From Shewanella glacialimarina (GTDB taxonomy: Bacteria; Pseudomonadota; Gammaproteobacteria; Enterobacterales; Shewanellaceae): a DNA stretch of 64,000 bases. The notes beneath the pieces are model-generated. The model did no database searches. It had not been told where the DNA came from and was given only the letters and a program-made list of their open reading frames with translations. Position numbers and translations under genes: made by a program. Position 1 is the first letter of the stretch. Each line of letters starts with the position of its first letter. The DNA lies in contig NZ_CP041216.1 of NCBI RefSeq assembly GCF_020511155.1, forward strand, positions 1,984,001 through 2,048,000, in the 5' to 3' direction. Shown here in pieces: positions 8,925-18,854 of the stretch.

Positions 8925-9209
8925 TTGGATAATTATAGTGTTAGGTTACCAAACCGTTTTGATTTTAGTTACCACAAAACCTTCAACCAAGAGGTTGAGT
9001 CATTAGTTGGACAAGCGGGTATTAAAGAAATTCAATTAGACTTCTCTCAGGTGAACTATTTAGACAGTTCTGCGCTAGGAATGTTAGTTTTATTATCAAA
9101 GAAAAATGAAAAAGGTGTTCGTGCGAAACTGCTCATTAAAGGCGCTCATGGTGGTGCTTTGGAAATCCTAGAAATCGCAAAAATGACTAAACTTTATGTC
9201 TTCATTTGA
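8925..9209 (+). CDS. crsA: STAS-domain anti-sigma-factor antagonist (CrsA-like)
   Basis: About 94 residues, a single STAS domain. The helix motif NYLDSSALGMLVLL contains the conserved serine pair that is phosphorylated in SpoIIAA/RsbV-type proteins. The TTG at 8925 is preferred as start because TGAGGA lies 8 bases upstream; a TTG at 8910 has no site. The last 14 bases overlap the next gene. A STAS protein beside a receiver-PP2C-kinase protein inside a che operon is the CrsA/CrsR arrangement described in Shewanella oneidensis, where the switch controls the availability of RpoS. The gene name rests on that context and on domain type. Confidence 0.83.
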   Translation: MDNYSVRLPNRFDFSYHKTFNQEVESLVGQAGIKEIQLDFSQVNYLDSSALGMLVLLSKKNEKGVRAKLLIKGAHGGALEILEIAKMTKLYVFI

Positions 9210-10890
9210 ACTGTTTCACGACAGTCGCCCACCTATATCAGTATTGATTATTGAGGATAATCCTGTTTGTATTTTGATGTACAAACAATTCTTTATGGAA
9301 AAAGGAATAAAAGTAGCCGTATGTACATCAATAGAAAAAGCAAAAAAAGAAGTTTATAGACCACGATTTAATTATGAATTGGTGTTACTGGATAATCATT
9401 TACCCGACGGTGAAGGGATTAAGTTTGTCTCTCAGCTGAAAGAACACTTACCTATGGCGGCTATTATTATTGTTAGTGCCAATAGTGATACCGATTTTTT
9501 TGTTGAAGCATTCAAACAAGATATTGACGATATTGCATTAAAGCCAGTCAAGATGGATTTATTATGGCTAAAAATTAAAAGGTCAATCCACCAGCGCCAT
9601 TTGGAAAAAATTAACAACAATCAACGTGTTGCAATAAATGTTTGGCGGGATTCACAATTGCAGGAGCAAGTGCTGGCTAAACATTTATTTGGCGCCATGC
9701 ATGGAAAAATTCATTTAGATATACCAGCGATAAACTATTGGATTAAACCTTCATCATTATTCAGTGGCGACGGCGTTATCCACTGTAATGGTCCAGACGG
9801 CAGTCATTATGTGATGTTAGCCGATGCAATGGGGCATGGCTTAGCCGCCGCAGTGTCGCTTATGCCAATAATGCAGGCATTTGGGGCCATGACAGAAAAA
9901 GGCTTACCGCTGTGTAATATTGTTTTTGAACTCAATAATAAGCTAAATTATTTTTTGCCAGATGATCGTTTTGTGGCGGCAGTTATTATTCATTTTAAAC
10001 CGAACAATAAAACTATTGATATTTGGAATGGAGGTATGCCGCCAGTAATCATAGTCAATGAGCAGTACCAAATAATTAAGCAGATAAAACCTGAGAATAT
10101 GGCATTGGGTATTTTGTCCGATAATCAATTTAGTGTTAATTCAGAACGTATTGATTTACAAGATAACCAAAGGGTAATTCTTTTCAGTGATGGTGTTATC
10201 GAAACCCCATCTAATAAAGGAAAAATGTTAACCGTAGATGATCTGGTTTCGTTACTAAAGTTACCTGGAGAACCTCTGGAAGGTGTGAAACAGCATTTTA
10301 ATGTTGAATGTGAATCGCCACCAGACGATATTTCTGTTGTGCTAATTGATACTCACGATATTTTGCAGTCTTTTATAGAAGATGATGAATTAACTGCTGT
10401 TCAAGAGAGTGCATTTTTTATTGAACACACATTACAGGGTGCAGCAATCGATTTGTTGGATATTCCAGGACACTTGTGTGAATTATTAGCTAAGCAATTA
10501 CCGTTGTCTTTTGTTAACAAAATTTTTACCGTGTTATCTGAGTTATATATTAATGCATTTGAACATGGTGTACTCGAGTTAAATAGTGAAATTAAGTCAC
10601 AAGAGAATGGCTTTTTAACTTTTTATGAAGAAAAAATGGAAAGAGTAAATCACTTATCTAATGAAAATAAAATTATATTAAAAGTTCAGTGGCAAAGCCA
10701 CTTACAGCGCTTAGAAATATATATCGAAGATAGTGGCCATGGTTTTTTTAAAAACGATATAGAACCGAGTAATTTGTCTAAAAGCTACGGCAGAGGCTTA
10801 ACTTTAATTAAGCACTTAGCTGAAACCCTTGAAATTATACCCCCTGGAAATGCTGTAAGGGTGGTATTAGTTGGAAAACATAAACTATGA
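9196..10890 (+). CDS. crsR: Response regulator with PP2C phosphatase and serine-kinase domains (CrsR-like)
   Basis: 564 residues in three parts. The receiver domain (about 12-130) has acidic pair E20/D21, phospho-acceptor Asp66 in LLDNHLP and Lys in ALKPVK. The SpoIIE/PP2C phosphatase (about 170-390) has GDGV, LADAMGHG and SPPDD metal-binding motifs. The C-terminal HATPase (about 420-560) is of the RsbW anti-sigma kind, with N box ELYINAFEHG, IEDSGHG and YGRGLTLI. The layout matches S. oneidensis CrsR, which dephosphorylates or phosphorylates CrsA to control sigma-S. It overlaps crsA by 14 bases and cheY by 4. The receiver could be phosphorylated by the CheA of this operon; that is inference. 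Confidence 0.86.
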   Translation: MSSFELFHDSRPPISVLIIEDNPVCILMYKQFFMEKGIKVAVCTSIEKAKKEVYRPRFNYELVLLDNHLPDGEGIKFVSQLKEHLPMAAIIIVSANSDTDFFVEAFKQDIDDIALKPVKMDLLWLKIKRSIHQRHLEKINNNQRVAINVWRDSQLQEQVLAKHLFGAMHGKIHLDIPAINYWIKPSSLFSGDGVIHCNGPDGSHYVMLADAMGHGLAAAVSLMPIMQAFGAMTEKGLPLCNIVFELNNKLNYFLPDDRFVAAVIIHFKPNNKTIDIWNGGMPPVIIVNEQYQIIKQIKPENMALGILSDNQFSVNSERIDLQDNQRVILFSDGVIETPSNKGKMLTVDDLVSLLKLPGEPLEGVKQHFNVECESPPDDISVVLIDTHDILQSFIEDDELTAVQESAFFIEHTLQGAAIDLLDIPGHLCELLAKQLPLSFVNKIFTVLSELYINAFEHGVLELNSEIKSQENGFLTFYEEKMERVNHLSNENKIILKVQWQSHLQRLEIYIEDSGHGFFKNDIEPSNLSKSYGRGLTLIKHLAETLEIIPPGNAVRVVLVGKHKL

Positions 10891-11252
10891 GTAAAAGCAT
10901 TTTAGTTGTCGATGATTCTGCTTCAATTCGTCAAATGGTTGAGGCAACACTTAAATCAGCCAATTACCAGGTGACATTGGCTTCTGATGGTCAAGAGGCC
11001 TTTGATTTATGTAAAATCAAAAATTTTGACTTCGTATTAACAGACCAAAACATGCCACGTATGGATGGACTAACATTAATTAAATCATTACGAGGTTTAC
11101 CTGCATATCGGACTAAACCTATTGTGGTATTAACTACCGAAGCAAGCGATGAAATGAAGGCTCGTGGGAGAGCGGCTGGGGCAACTGGCTGGATGGTTAA
11201 ACCATTTGATCCAGATAAGCTTCTGCAAGTAGCTTCTAAAGTGTTGGGATAA
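10887..11252 (+). CDS. cheY: CheY-type single-domain response regulator
   Basis: 121 residues, one receiver domain. Asp9/Asp10 form the acidic pocket, Asp53 in VLTDQNMPRMDG is the phosphorylation site, Thr in VLTTEAS and Lys in MVKPFDP complete the site. It overlaps crsR by four bases (ATGA) and is followed 28 bases later by cheA, its expected kinase. Whether it acts on the flagellar switch or only within this non-flagellar operon cannot be told from sequence. Confidence 0.92.
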   Translation: MSKSILVVDDSASIRQMVEATLKSANYQVTLASDGQEAFDLCKIKNFDFVLTDQNMPRMDGLTLIKSLRGLPAYRTKPIVVLTTEASDEMKARGRAAGATGWMVKPFDPDKLLQVASKVLG

Positions 11253-11280
11253 GTCCTCTTATTTAATAGTTGGTAACATT

Positions 11281-13248
11281 ATGTCAATGGATATGAGTCA
11301 ATTTCATGGTGTCTTTATCGAAGAAAGCCAAGAGCATCTTGATGAGATGGAGCACCTATTACTAGCCCTTGATCCAAGTTCGCCAGATATCGAAGAGTTA
11401 AACAGTATTTTTCGTGCTGCACATTCGATAAAAGGCGGTAGTGGCATGTTTAGCTTTGATGCGCTAATTACTGTTACCCATGTTATGGAGAGTCTTTTTG
11501 ACAAAGCTCGACAAGGTAAATTTAATTTTTCAGTGCATATCATAGATGAATTATTAATGGCTGTTGATACTCTTCGTAAGCTGTTAAAAAGCTATGCTGA
11601 TAGTACCGAAATCGAATGGGCTTTAGTTAATTCTACCACCGCATCTTTAGAAGTTATTTTAGAACCAGATAGTCACGCAGAGTCGCAAGATGATGAAAAT
11701 GGCTTTGGTTTTTTTAAGCCACTTAATTCCTCAAGTAAAAGCAATACTTCCGAAATCATGGCGCAAGTAAATGATGACACTGACGATGGTTTTGGATTCT
11801 TTGAACCTATAGTTGATGAAAGCACCGCTGATATAGAGGACGGTTTTGGATTTTTTGTTGATTTAGACGATAATTTACCAGACTCAAATTCATCTATACA
11901 AAAGGTGTCCAATGATGAGGAGCCTGAATTAGAGGCATCAGTTCTTCACGATACGACAGACGATTCGATTACCTCAGTATCCAGTCTTGCACAACATGCT
12001 AAATCTACGTCCCTTTCAAAATCTAACAAAGATACCAAAGCGAAGGCTGAAGCAAGTGAAAGTAGCAGCATTAGAGTCGACATAGCAAAAATCGACAGTT
12101 TAGTTAATTTGGTTGGCGAATTAGTTATTACGCAATCTATGCTGAATCTTATTGGTGACGAGATAACCGGCCTTGCAAGTGAAAAACTACGCTCAGCATT
12201 AGCCGAACTTGAACGGAATACACGAGAACTTCAGGAGGGCATCATGTCGATTAGGATGTTGCCTATGTCTTTTGTTTTTAATCGGTTTCCTAGGGTTGTC
12301 AGAGATTTATCTAAAAAGCTTAATAAGAAAATCGATTTAACTATTGTAGGTGGCCAAACCGAAATAGATAAAGGCTTAATTGAACTGTTGGTGGATCCAT
12401 TGACGCATCTGGTGCGCAACAGTCTAGATCATGGCATTGAATTGCCTGAAATCAGGATTGCTAATGGTAAACCCGAAACCGGCGTACTCACCCTCAAAGC
12501 TGAACAGAAGGGGGGTAACATCTTGATCTCAGTATTAGATGACGGTGCAGGGCTCAATCGTGATCGTATTCTCGCTAAAGCTTTTGAAAATAATGTAGAT
12601 GTGCCTGAAAATCCAACCGATCAACAGGTTTGGCAATTAATCATGTCTGCGGGATTTTCAACCGCGGAACAAGTCACTGATGTTTCGGGTCGTGGCGTTG
12701 GTATGGACGTTGTGAAACGTAATATAGAGTCTATGGGCGGCCGGCTAGAAATACTCTCTGAAAAGGGTCGCGGTTCTTCTTTTCAAATCCGCTTGCCTCT
12801 CACTTTAGCTATCCTTGATGGAATGTCTATCTCCGTTGGTGGGCAAATATTTATTATTCCACTGGTAAATATTATTGAATCCGTACAACCAAAAAGTTCT
12901 CAATTAAAGTTTATTGGTAATGAACAAGTTTTGGATTTACGTGACGCTTATTGGCCAATTGTAAATTTATATCAGGTTATGGATTTAGAGCCCCAGTCTA
13001 GGTTAGCAACTGAAGGTATTTTAGTGTTAGTTGAAACTAATAACACGCGCTTTGCCTTGCTTGTTGACGAGCTAATTGGGCAGCAACAAGCTGTCATTAA
13101 GAGTTTGGAACAACATTATCGCCGAGTACAAGGCGTTGCTGGAGCGACTATTATGGGAGATGGCAGTGTTGCATTGATATTGGATGCAGAATCATTGGCT
13201 TTGAAAATCAATGAATCTTTAAAGCAAAGGGTTAAGTATGATAACTGA
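11281..13248 (+). CDS. cheA: Chemotaxis histidine kinase CheA with GFGFF-repeat linker
   Basis: 655 residues. The HPt (P1) domain has His48 in FRAAHSIKGGSG. A long acidic, low-complexity linker (about 130-260) follows, where the CheY-binding P2 domain would be; it carries three GFGFF motifs at residues 141-145, 170-174 and 188-192. Then come the P3 dimerization helices, the P4 kinase (N box HLVRNSLDHG, G boxes DDGAGL and GRGVGMDVV), and the CheW-like P5 domain. It phosphorylates CheY, CheB and possibly CrsR. The ATG at 11281 is the first of three close ATGs. It overlaps cheW by 11 bases. Confidence 0.94.
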   Translation: MSMDMSQFHGVFIEESQEHLDEMEHLLLALDPSSPDIEELNSIFRAAHSIKGGSGMFSFDALITVTHVMESLFDKARQGKFNFSVHIIDELLMAVDTLRKLLKSYADSTEIEWALVNSTTASLEVILEPDSHAESQDDENGFGFFKPLNSSSKSNTSEIMAQVNDDTDDGFGFFEPIVDESTADIEDGFGFFVDLDDNLPDSNSSIQKVSNDEEPELEASVLHDTTDDSITSVSSLAQHAKSTSLSKSNKDTKAKAEASESSSIRVDIAKIDSLVNLVGELVITQSMLNLIGDEITGLASEKLRSALAELERNTRELQEGIMSIRMLPMSFVFNRFPRVVRDLSKKLNKKIDLTIVGGQTEIDKGLIELLVDPLTHLVRNSLDHGIELPEIRIANGKPETGVLTLKAEQKGGNILISVLDDGAGLNRDRILAKAFENNVDVPENPTDQQVWQLIMSAGFSTAEQVTDVSGRGVGMDVVKRNIESMGGRLEILSEKGRGSSFQIRLPLTLAILDGMSISVGGQIFIIPLVNIIESVQPKSSQLKFIGNEQVLDLRDAYWPIVNLYQVMDLEPQSRLATEGILVLVETNNTRFALLVDELIGQQQAVIKSLEQHYRRVQGVAGATIMGDGSVALILDAESLALKINESLKQRVKYDN

Positions 13249-13741
13249 ACAAAAAAAAGATGCAGATAGTCAAGATAGCACCGCACATGAGTATTTAACC
13301 TTTATTTTAGGTGATGAACATTACGGTTTAGATATCATGAAGGTACGTGAAATTAGGGGGTATGAACCAGTTACGAAAATTGCTAATGCCCCAGCCTTTA
13401 TTAAAGGGGTATTGAATTTGCGTGGTGATATTGTTCCGATTGTTGATTTAAGACTTAAATTCGATGTTGGTGAGGCTTCCTATAACGAATTTACTATTGT
13501 CATCATGCTTCATATTAATAATCGCATTGTTGGCATAGTGGTAGATGCAGTGTCTGATGTCATTAATATGCAGGCTTCAGATATTAAACCGCCTCCAGAG
13601 TTTGGTGTAGCCTTTGACAGCCAGTATTTATTTGGATTAGCACCAGTTAATGAACAAATGATTATTTTACTTAACATTGAAAAATTGATTTCCAGCCAAG
13701 AGCTGGGGTTATTCGATTCTACAGCATTGCCATCGGAGTGA
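13238..13741 (+). CDS. cheW: Chemotaxis coupling protein CheW
   Basis: 167 residues, a single CheW domain that links receptors to the P5 domain of CheA. It has [15 protein letters not shown] at the start and [16 protein letters not shown] in the middle, both hallmark strands. It overlaps cheA by 11 bases, and its TGA stop lies 5 bases before the next ATG, so the cheA-cheW-mcp part is tightly coupled. Confidence 0.94.
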   Translation: MITEQKKDADSQDSTAHEYLTFILGDEHYGLDIMKVREIRGYEPVTKIANAPAFIKGVLNLRGDIVPIVDLRLKFDVGEASYNEFTIVIMLHINNRIVGIVVDAVSDVINMQASDIKPPPEFGVAFDSQYLFGLAPVNEQMIILLNIEKLISSQELGLFDSTALPSE

Positions 13742-13746
13742 TAAAT

Positions 13747-16071
13747 ATGGGTATCAGATCTTGGTTTGAAAATAATGGACAGCAACAACAATCGTTAACC
13801 CGCGCTAGTTTGGCTTTAGACAATAGCAGCACTTGTTTTATGATTGCAGACCCCGAACGAGTTATCGTTTATGCGAATAGAGCAGTAGTTAATTTATTGA
13901 CCGCAGCACAGGATGACATTCGTAAAGAATTACCCCAATTTTCAGTATCTTCTCTGATTGGGAGTAATATTGATATTTTTCACAAACAACCTCAACACCA
14001 AAAAAATATTGTTTCTCAGCTGTCCCAAACTCATACGGCTTCAATCAATGTCGGTGTGCGTTGTTTCAAACTGGTGCTTAATCCACTTCGTGATGAGAAG
14101 GGGGTATCTCTTGGTACATCAGTAGAGTGGCACGATATTACAGAGCAGAAAAAGCATGAATTACTTTCATTAAGAGTAACCTCAGCATTAGAAGCAACAT
14201 CTTCAAATGTAATGGTTGCGGATAATGACCTCAACGTTATATATATGAATCAAGCTGTTGAACGGATGCTTAGGGAAGCTGAAAGCGATCTTAGAAAAGC
14301 CCTTCCGCATTTTTCTGTTAGTTCCGTCATTGGCAGTAATATTGATATTTTTCACAAAGAACCATCGCATCAACGCAGATTGCTTGCAGCGTTAGACAAA
14401 ACTTATGTAGGAAATATTGTTGTTGCTGGTCGAAGCTTTCGGTTAATTGCTAATCCAATTTTTGATACAAAGCGTAATCGATTAGGCACAGTAGTGGAGT
14501 GGATTGACCGCACGAAAGAGGTCGCTTCCGAGCATGAATTAAGCCGAATTTTAGGTGCATTAGAAACCACTACAACGAATGTAATGATTGCCGATATTGA
14601 TCGTAATATCACCTATATGAATAAATCAGTTGAAAACATGCTTCGCATTGCTGAGTCTGATTTAAGAAAAGAGCTTCCTCACTTTTCTGTTGAAAAGGTT
14701 GTTGGCAGTAATATAGATATTTTCCATAAGAACCCTGCTCATCAAATGCACCTTCTAGCCAATTTAACTAAAACATATACCGCAAATATTGTTGTTGGAA
14801 GCCGTCATTTTCGCTTGGTTGCTAACCCTATTTTTGCCAATGATGGCACAAGATTAGGCTCAGTTGTAGAGTGGTTAGATCGTACTCAAGAGGTGTTTGT
14901 TGAGTCTGAAGTGAATACTGCTGTACAAGCAGCAGCAGAGGGTGATTTTACCAGTTTAATTTCGACCGAAGGAAAAAATGGATTTTTCTTGAAATTATCT
15001 GAGGGATTAAATTCGCTACTTAGGGTCACTGAAAGTGGTTTAAATGACATTAATCGAGTGCTTAAATCCATTTCCGAAGGAGACTTAACTGAGCGTGTAA
15101 CCGCTGATTACCAAGGTTCGTTTGAGTTACTTAAAAATGGTTGTAATCAAACCTCCCAGAATCTATCGCAGATGTTAGGTGAAATTCGTACCGCCGCAGA
15201 TACTATTAAAACGGCTTCAAGTGAAATATCACAAGGTAATACTGATTTATCTAGTCGTACTGAACAGCAAGCATCCAGCCTCGAAGAAACTGCATCGAGC
15301 ATGGAAGAACTTACAGGGACCGTGCGTCAAAATGCTGATAATGCAAGACAAGCTAATACGCTTTCAGCTAAAGCTTCTGAAGTTGCTATTAACGGAGGAA
15401 ATTTAATCGATCAAGTTGTCGTTACAATGGCATCTATTAACGAGTCATCACAAAAAATCGCTGACATTATCGGTGTTATTGATGGGATCGCTTTCCAAAC
15501 TAATATTCTAGCATTGAATGCTGCAGTAGAAGCTGCGCGAGCTGGGGAGCAAGGTCGAGGGTTTGCTGTCGTTGCATCTGAAGTAAGAACATTAGCGCAG
15601 CGATCAGCAAACGCAGCTAAAGATATTAAAGCATTGATTTCTGACTCTGTCGGTAAGATTAATAACGGCAATGAATTAGTCGGAAAGTCTGGTGATACGA
15701 TGAAAGAAATCGTGACATCGATTAAACGTGTCAACGACATCATGGCCGAAATTGCCGCGGCTTCAAGTGAGCAAGCGACCGGTCTTGATGAAGTAGGTAA
15801 AGCTGTGAGTCAAATGGATGAAATGACACAGCAAAATGCTGCTTTGGTTGAAGAAGCAGCCGCAGCAGCTGAGAGTTTGCTATCTCAAGCGGCACAATTA
15901 GCGACTAATGTTGGCCAATTTAAACTAGACGATAATTATCAACATGTGCAAGCATCTTTACCACATTCGGCACCCAAAACAAAGATGATTTCTCACGCTA
16001 AGAACACATTACCAAAAAGAAATGCCATCAAACCATCACAACCTAAAGATGACGAATGGGAGAGTTTTTAG
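13747..16071 (+). CDS. Soluble methyl-accepting chemotaxis protein with three tandem PAS domains
   Basis: 774 residues from the ATG at 13747, which has GGAG 8 bases upstream. No membrane segment is visible, so it is cytoplasmic. Three PAS units of about 122 residues follow each other (about 12-135, 135-257, 257-380). Each has NSS/TTxNVMIAD, the motif GSNIDIFHK with a following HQ, and a VEW strand. The units are so alike that they look like recent internal duplications. A HAMP-like stretch (about 395-445) precedes the signalling domain with [18 protein letters not shown]. The C-terminus EWESF is a CheR/CheB docking pentapeptide of the NWETF kind, fitting the adjacent cheR and cheB. Aer-like redox or ligand sensing is possible; the cofactor is unknown. 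Confidence 0.93.
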   Translation: MGIRSWFENNGQQQQSLTRASLALDNSSTCFMIADPERVIVYANRAVVNLLTAAQDDIRKELPQFSVSSLIGSNIDIFHKQPQHQKNIVSQLSQTHTASINVGVRCFKLVLNPLRDEKGVSLGTSVEWHDITEQKKHELLSLRVTSALEATSSNVMVADNDLNVIYMNQAVERMLREAESDLRKALPHFSVSSVIGSNIDIFHKEPSHQRRLLAALDKTYVGNIVVAGRSFRLIANPIFDTKRNRLGTVVEWIDRTKEVASEHELSRILGALETTTTNVMIADIDRNITYMNKSVENMLRIAESDLRKELPHFSVEKVVGSNIDIFHKNPAHQMHLLANLTKTYTANIVVGSRHFRLVANPIFANDGTRLGSVVEWLDRTQEVFVESEVNTAVQAAAEGDFTSLISTEGKNGFFLKLSEGLNSLLRVTESGLNDINRVLKSISEGDLTERVTADYQGSFELLKNGCNQTSQNLSQMLGEIRTAADTIKTASSEISQGNTDLSSRTEQQASSLEETASSMEELTGTVRQNADNARQANTLSAKASEVAINGGNLIDQVVVTMASINESSQKIADIIGVIDGIAFQTNILALNAAVEAARAGEQGRGFAVVASEVRTLAQRSANAAKDIKALISDSVGKINNGNELVGKSGDTMKEIVTSIKRVNDIMAEIAAASSEQATGLDEVGKAVSQMDEMTQQNAALVEEAAAAAESLLSQAAQLATNVGQFKLDDNYQHVQASLPHSAPKTKMISHAKNTLPKRNAIKPSQPKDDEWESF

Positions 16072-16104
16072 CCATATAAGTATTAAGTAATAAAATGATT
16101 GAAG

Positions 16105-16125
16105 CCCTCACCTATCCGGTGAGGG
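16105..16125 (+). other. Intercistronic hairpin between mcp and cheR
   Basis: Perfect 8-bp arms CCCTCACC and GGTGAGGG around a 5-base loop in the 83-base spacer. No T run follows, so it is more likely an mRNA-stabilizing or attenuating structure than a full terminator. Confidence 0.7.
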
Positions 16126-16154
16126 TTATGATACGTCTATACTAGGATATTATA

Positions 16155-16991
16155 ATGACAAGCTCTGAAGGCTGGGATAATAGAGAGTTCAGTTTTGCAA
16201 AAGCTGATTTTGATTCAGTGAGAACCTTGTTATATCAATTAACAGGAATTCGCTTAGCAGATAGTAAAGACTCGATGGTTTATAGCCGTTTAGCCCGCAG
16301 GGTTAGGTCGTTAAAACTGCAAGGTTTTTCGCAATATCTGCATCATCTTAATACTCATCCTTGTGAAGAAGAACATTTCATTAATGCGCTAACTACAAAC
16401 TTGACTTCATTTTTTCGTGAACCACATCATTTTGACATTCTTAAAAAGTACTTAATAGCACATCCTAAAACACGAACGATTTGGTGTGCCGCCAGTAGTA
16501 CAGGGGAGGAACCCTATTCTATAGCAATGGTGGTTGCTGAAACCTTTGCTATGTTTGATGTGCCAATTAAAATTATTGCTTCTGATGTAGATAGTCAGGT
16601 ATTGCAAAAAGCTAAAGCAGGGATCTATTCAATCGATAGAATAAATTCTTTAGCAGAGGAACGTAAAAAACAATTTTTTTTTAAAGGAAAAGGAGCATTT
16701 ACTGGTATGGTTAAAGTCGTACCAGAGTTACAGAAAATGGTTGAATTTAGACAGATTAACTTACTCAAATCTGAATGGTCATTAAGGGAGCCAATTGACA
16801 TTATTTTTTGTCGCAATGTAATGATTTATTTTGACCGTTCGACTCAGTTAAAGGTATTAGAAAGGATGGTTAAATTATTACCTGCTGATGGTCTTTATGT
16901 AGCAGGGCATTCTGAAACCTTTAATAATGCTACTCATCTGGTTAGATCTGCTGGCAACACAACTTATTACCCAAATCACTCTGTGAGGTAA
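16155..16991 (+). CDS. cheR: Chemoreceptor methyltransferase CheR
   Basis: 278 residues. An all-helical N-terminal domain (16-75, with YSRLARRVR) is followed by the S-adenosylmethionine-binding domain with NLTSFFREPHHF, the motif CAASSTGEEPYS and IIFCRNVMIYFD. It methylates glutamates on receptors such as the neighbouring PAS receptor, whose tail carries the docking pentapeptide. Its stop is two bases before the cheD start. Confidence 0.95.
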   Translation: MTSSEGWDNREFSFAKADFDSVRTLLYQLTGIRLADSKDSMVYSRLARRVRSLKLQGFSQYLHHLNTHPCEEEHFINALTTNLTSFFREPHHFDILKKYLIAHPKTRTIWCAASSTGEEPYSIAMVVAETFAMFDVPIKIIASDVDSQVLQKAKAGIYSIDRINSLAEERKKQFFFKGKGAFTGMVKVVPELQKMVEFRQINLLKSEWSLREPIDIIFCRNVMIYFDRSTQLKVLERMVKLLPADGLYVAGHSETFNNATHLVRSAGNTTYYPNHSVR

Positions 16992-16993
16992 GC

Positions 16994-17614
16994 TTGTTAA
17001 ACTTTGATGTTAATAATTCGAACCTTGCTCCTAATCGATATTATGACCGGTATTTTAATTCTGAAGCAGTAAAAATTTCTCCCGGAGAGTATTTTGCTAC
17101 AACACAAAATACCCTTATTGTGACAGTTTTAGGATCCTGTGTATCAGTGTGTTTACGAGATCCTGTCCTAGGAATTGCCGGTATGAATCACTTCTTACTA
17201 CCACAGGATAACTACCCACAAGGTGGTGGGACTTCTGAGTCTGCTCGCTATGGAGTTTATGCGATGGAAATACTGATTAACCATTTACTCAAGCTCGGTG
17301 CAAGTAAAAATCGGCTTGAGGCTAAGGTGTTTGGCGGCGGTAATGTGCTGCAAGGGTTTATGACTGTTAATATTGGTGAACGTAACGCTGAATTTGTGCA
17401 AGATTATTTAAGAATGGAACATATTCCAATAATAGCTTCTGACCTACTTGATGTTTACCCCCGTAAAGTTTATTTTTTCCCAGATACGGGACGGGTACTG
17501 GTTAGAAAAATTAAAACTATGCATAACACTACAATTTTAGACCGTGAAAGTGAGTACAAGTTTAAGTTACGTTCACAAGCTATGAGTGGTGATGTGGAGC
17601 TATTTGATGACTAG
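16994..17614 (+). CDS. cheD: Chemoreceptor glutamine deamidase CheD
   Basis: 206 residues. The catalytic Cys is in VLGSCVSVCLRDP and the His in MNHFLLP; the Thr in YGVYAMEILIN-flanking strands fits the family. It deamidates receptor glutamines. The start is TTG at 16994, with GAGG placed 6 bases upstream inside the end of cheR; no nearby in-frame ATG would keep the conserved N-terminal ISPGEYFAT. It overlaps cheB by 8 bases. Confidence 0.93.
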   Translation: MLNFDVNNSNLAPNRYYDRYFNSEAVKISPGEYFATTQNTLIVTVLGSCVSVCLRDPVLGIAGMNHFLLPQDNYPQGGGTSESARYGVYAMEILINHLLKLGASKNRLEAKVFGGGNVLQGFMTVNIGERNAEFVQDYLRMEHIPIIASDLLDVYPRKVYFFPDTGRVLVRKIKTMHNTTILDRESEYKFKLRSQAMSGDVELFDD

Positions 17615-18659
17615 ACAAATAAAAGTATTAGTAGTTGATGATTCAGCCCTTATTCGGAGCTTATTGAGTGAGATTATTCGAGCTGAGCCAGATTTTACAT
17701 TAGTTGGTGCCGCTCCAGATGCTTTTGTAGCAAAAGATATGGTTATCACCTTTAGTCCTGATGTGATTACATTAGATGTCGAAATGCCTAAGGTTGATGG
17801 TTTAACTTTTCTAGACCGTTTAATGAAAGCCAGACCAACTCCTGTGTTAATGGTTTCTAGTTTAACAGAGCAGGGTGCTGAGGTGACTCTCAAAGCTTTA
17901 GAAATTGGCGCCGTTGATTTTTTTCCCAAACCTAAATTGGATATTGCTAATAGCATGGAGGCCTATCGTAGCGAAATTGTTGCTAAGATACGCTCTGTTG
18001 CTAAGGCAAAGGTTCAGCCTAAAGTTATCAAAAAAAATACAGTAAATACTGCATTTAAATTTAAAACAAGTGAGAAAATTATTGCTATTGGAGCCTCAAC
18101 AGGAGGAACTGTTGCACTAAAATCATTACTTGCTGAAATGCCTATCGACAGTCCAGCCATTGTTATTACCCAACATATGCCTCCAGGGTTTACTAAAACC
18201 TTTGCCGAACACCTCGACAATATTAGTGCGATACATGTGAAAGAAGCTCAGGATGGTGAAAGATTGATCCCTGGCTGTGCTTATTTAGCGCCAGGCGATA
18301 AGCACTTACTTGTTGTTCGCAGTGGTGCTGATTATCGGATTAAACTGTCTGATGGTGAGCGAGTTAGCGGTCACCGGCCTTCAGTTGATGTGATGTTTCA
18401 ATCTTTAGCGCAAACAGCAGGTAGCAATGTCTTAGGTGTTATTTTAACTGGTATGGGTAAAGATGGTGCTGCCGGAATGTTGGAACTGCTGAACTCTGAT
18501 GGTATTACTATCGCACAGGATGAAGCAAGCTCAGTTATATTTGGAATGCCTAAAGCTGCAATTGACTTAGGAGCCGCGCAGATGATTTTAAGCTTGCAGG
18601 ATATCCCTTCTCAAATTGTGCAAATAATTAACCGACTAGGAAAAGAATATAGGATTTGA
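17607..18659 (+). CDS. cheB: Receptor methylesterase/response regulator CheB
   Basis: 350 residues from ATG 17607, which has GGAG 8 bases upstream; upstream GTGs in the frame lack support. The receiver has DD at residues 11-12 (VVDDSALIR) and phospho-acceptor Asp in TLDVEMPKVDG. The C-terminal methylesterase has Ser in IGASTGG, His in TQHMPPGFT and Asp in GMGKDGAAG as the catalytic triad. It reverses CheR methylation under control of CheA. It is the last gene of the che operon, overlapping cheD by 8 bases. Confidence 0.95.
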   Translation: MTRQIKVLVVDDSALIRSLLSEIIRAEPDFTLVGAAPDAFVAKDMVITFSPDVITLDVEMPKVDGLTFLDRLMKARPTPVLMVSSLTEQGAEVTLKALEIGAVDFFPKPKLDIANSMEAYRSEIVAKIRSVAKAKVQPKVIKKNTVNTAFKFKTSEKIIAIGASTGGTVALKSLLAEMPIDSPAIVITQHMPPGFTKTFAEHLDNISAIHVKEAQDGERLIPGCAYLAPGDKHLLVVRSGADYRIKLSDGERVSGHRPSVDVMFQSLAQTAGSNVLGVILTGMGKDGAAGMLELLNSDGITIAQDEASSVIFGMPKAAIDLGAAQMILSLQDIPSQIVQIINRLGKEYRI

Positions 18660-18854
18660 TTATCTTCATTACTTATTTTTGTTAATTTTTTATGTCAGTA
18701 AAAGGTAATAATGAGGTTAAGCTCAGATAATTTAACAAGCCTTTGTTCAAGAATGTTTATGCTCTTGTCCTCGTGAGTGCTTCCGACACTTGTTTCATTA
18801 CCTTTGCACAAAACACCCTCAACATCACAATTTTTTCAGCATATTGAACATAGC

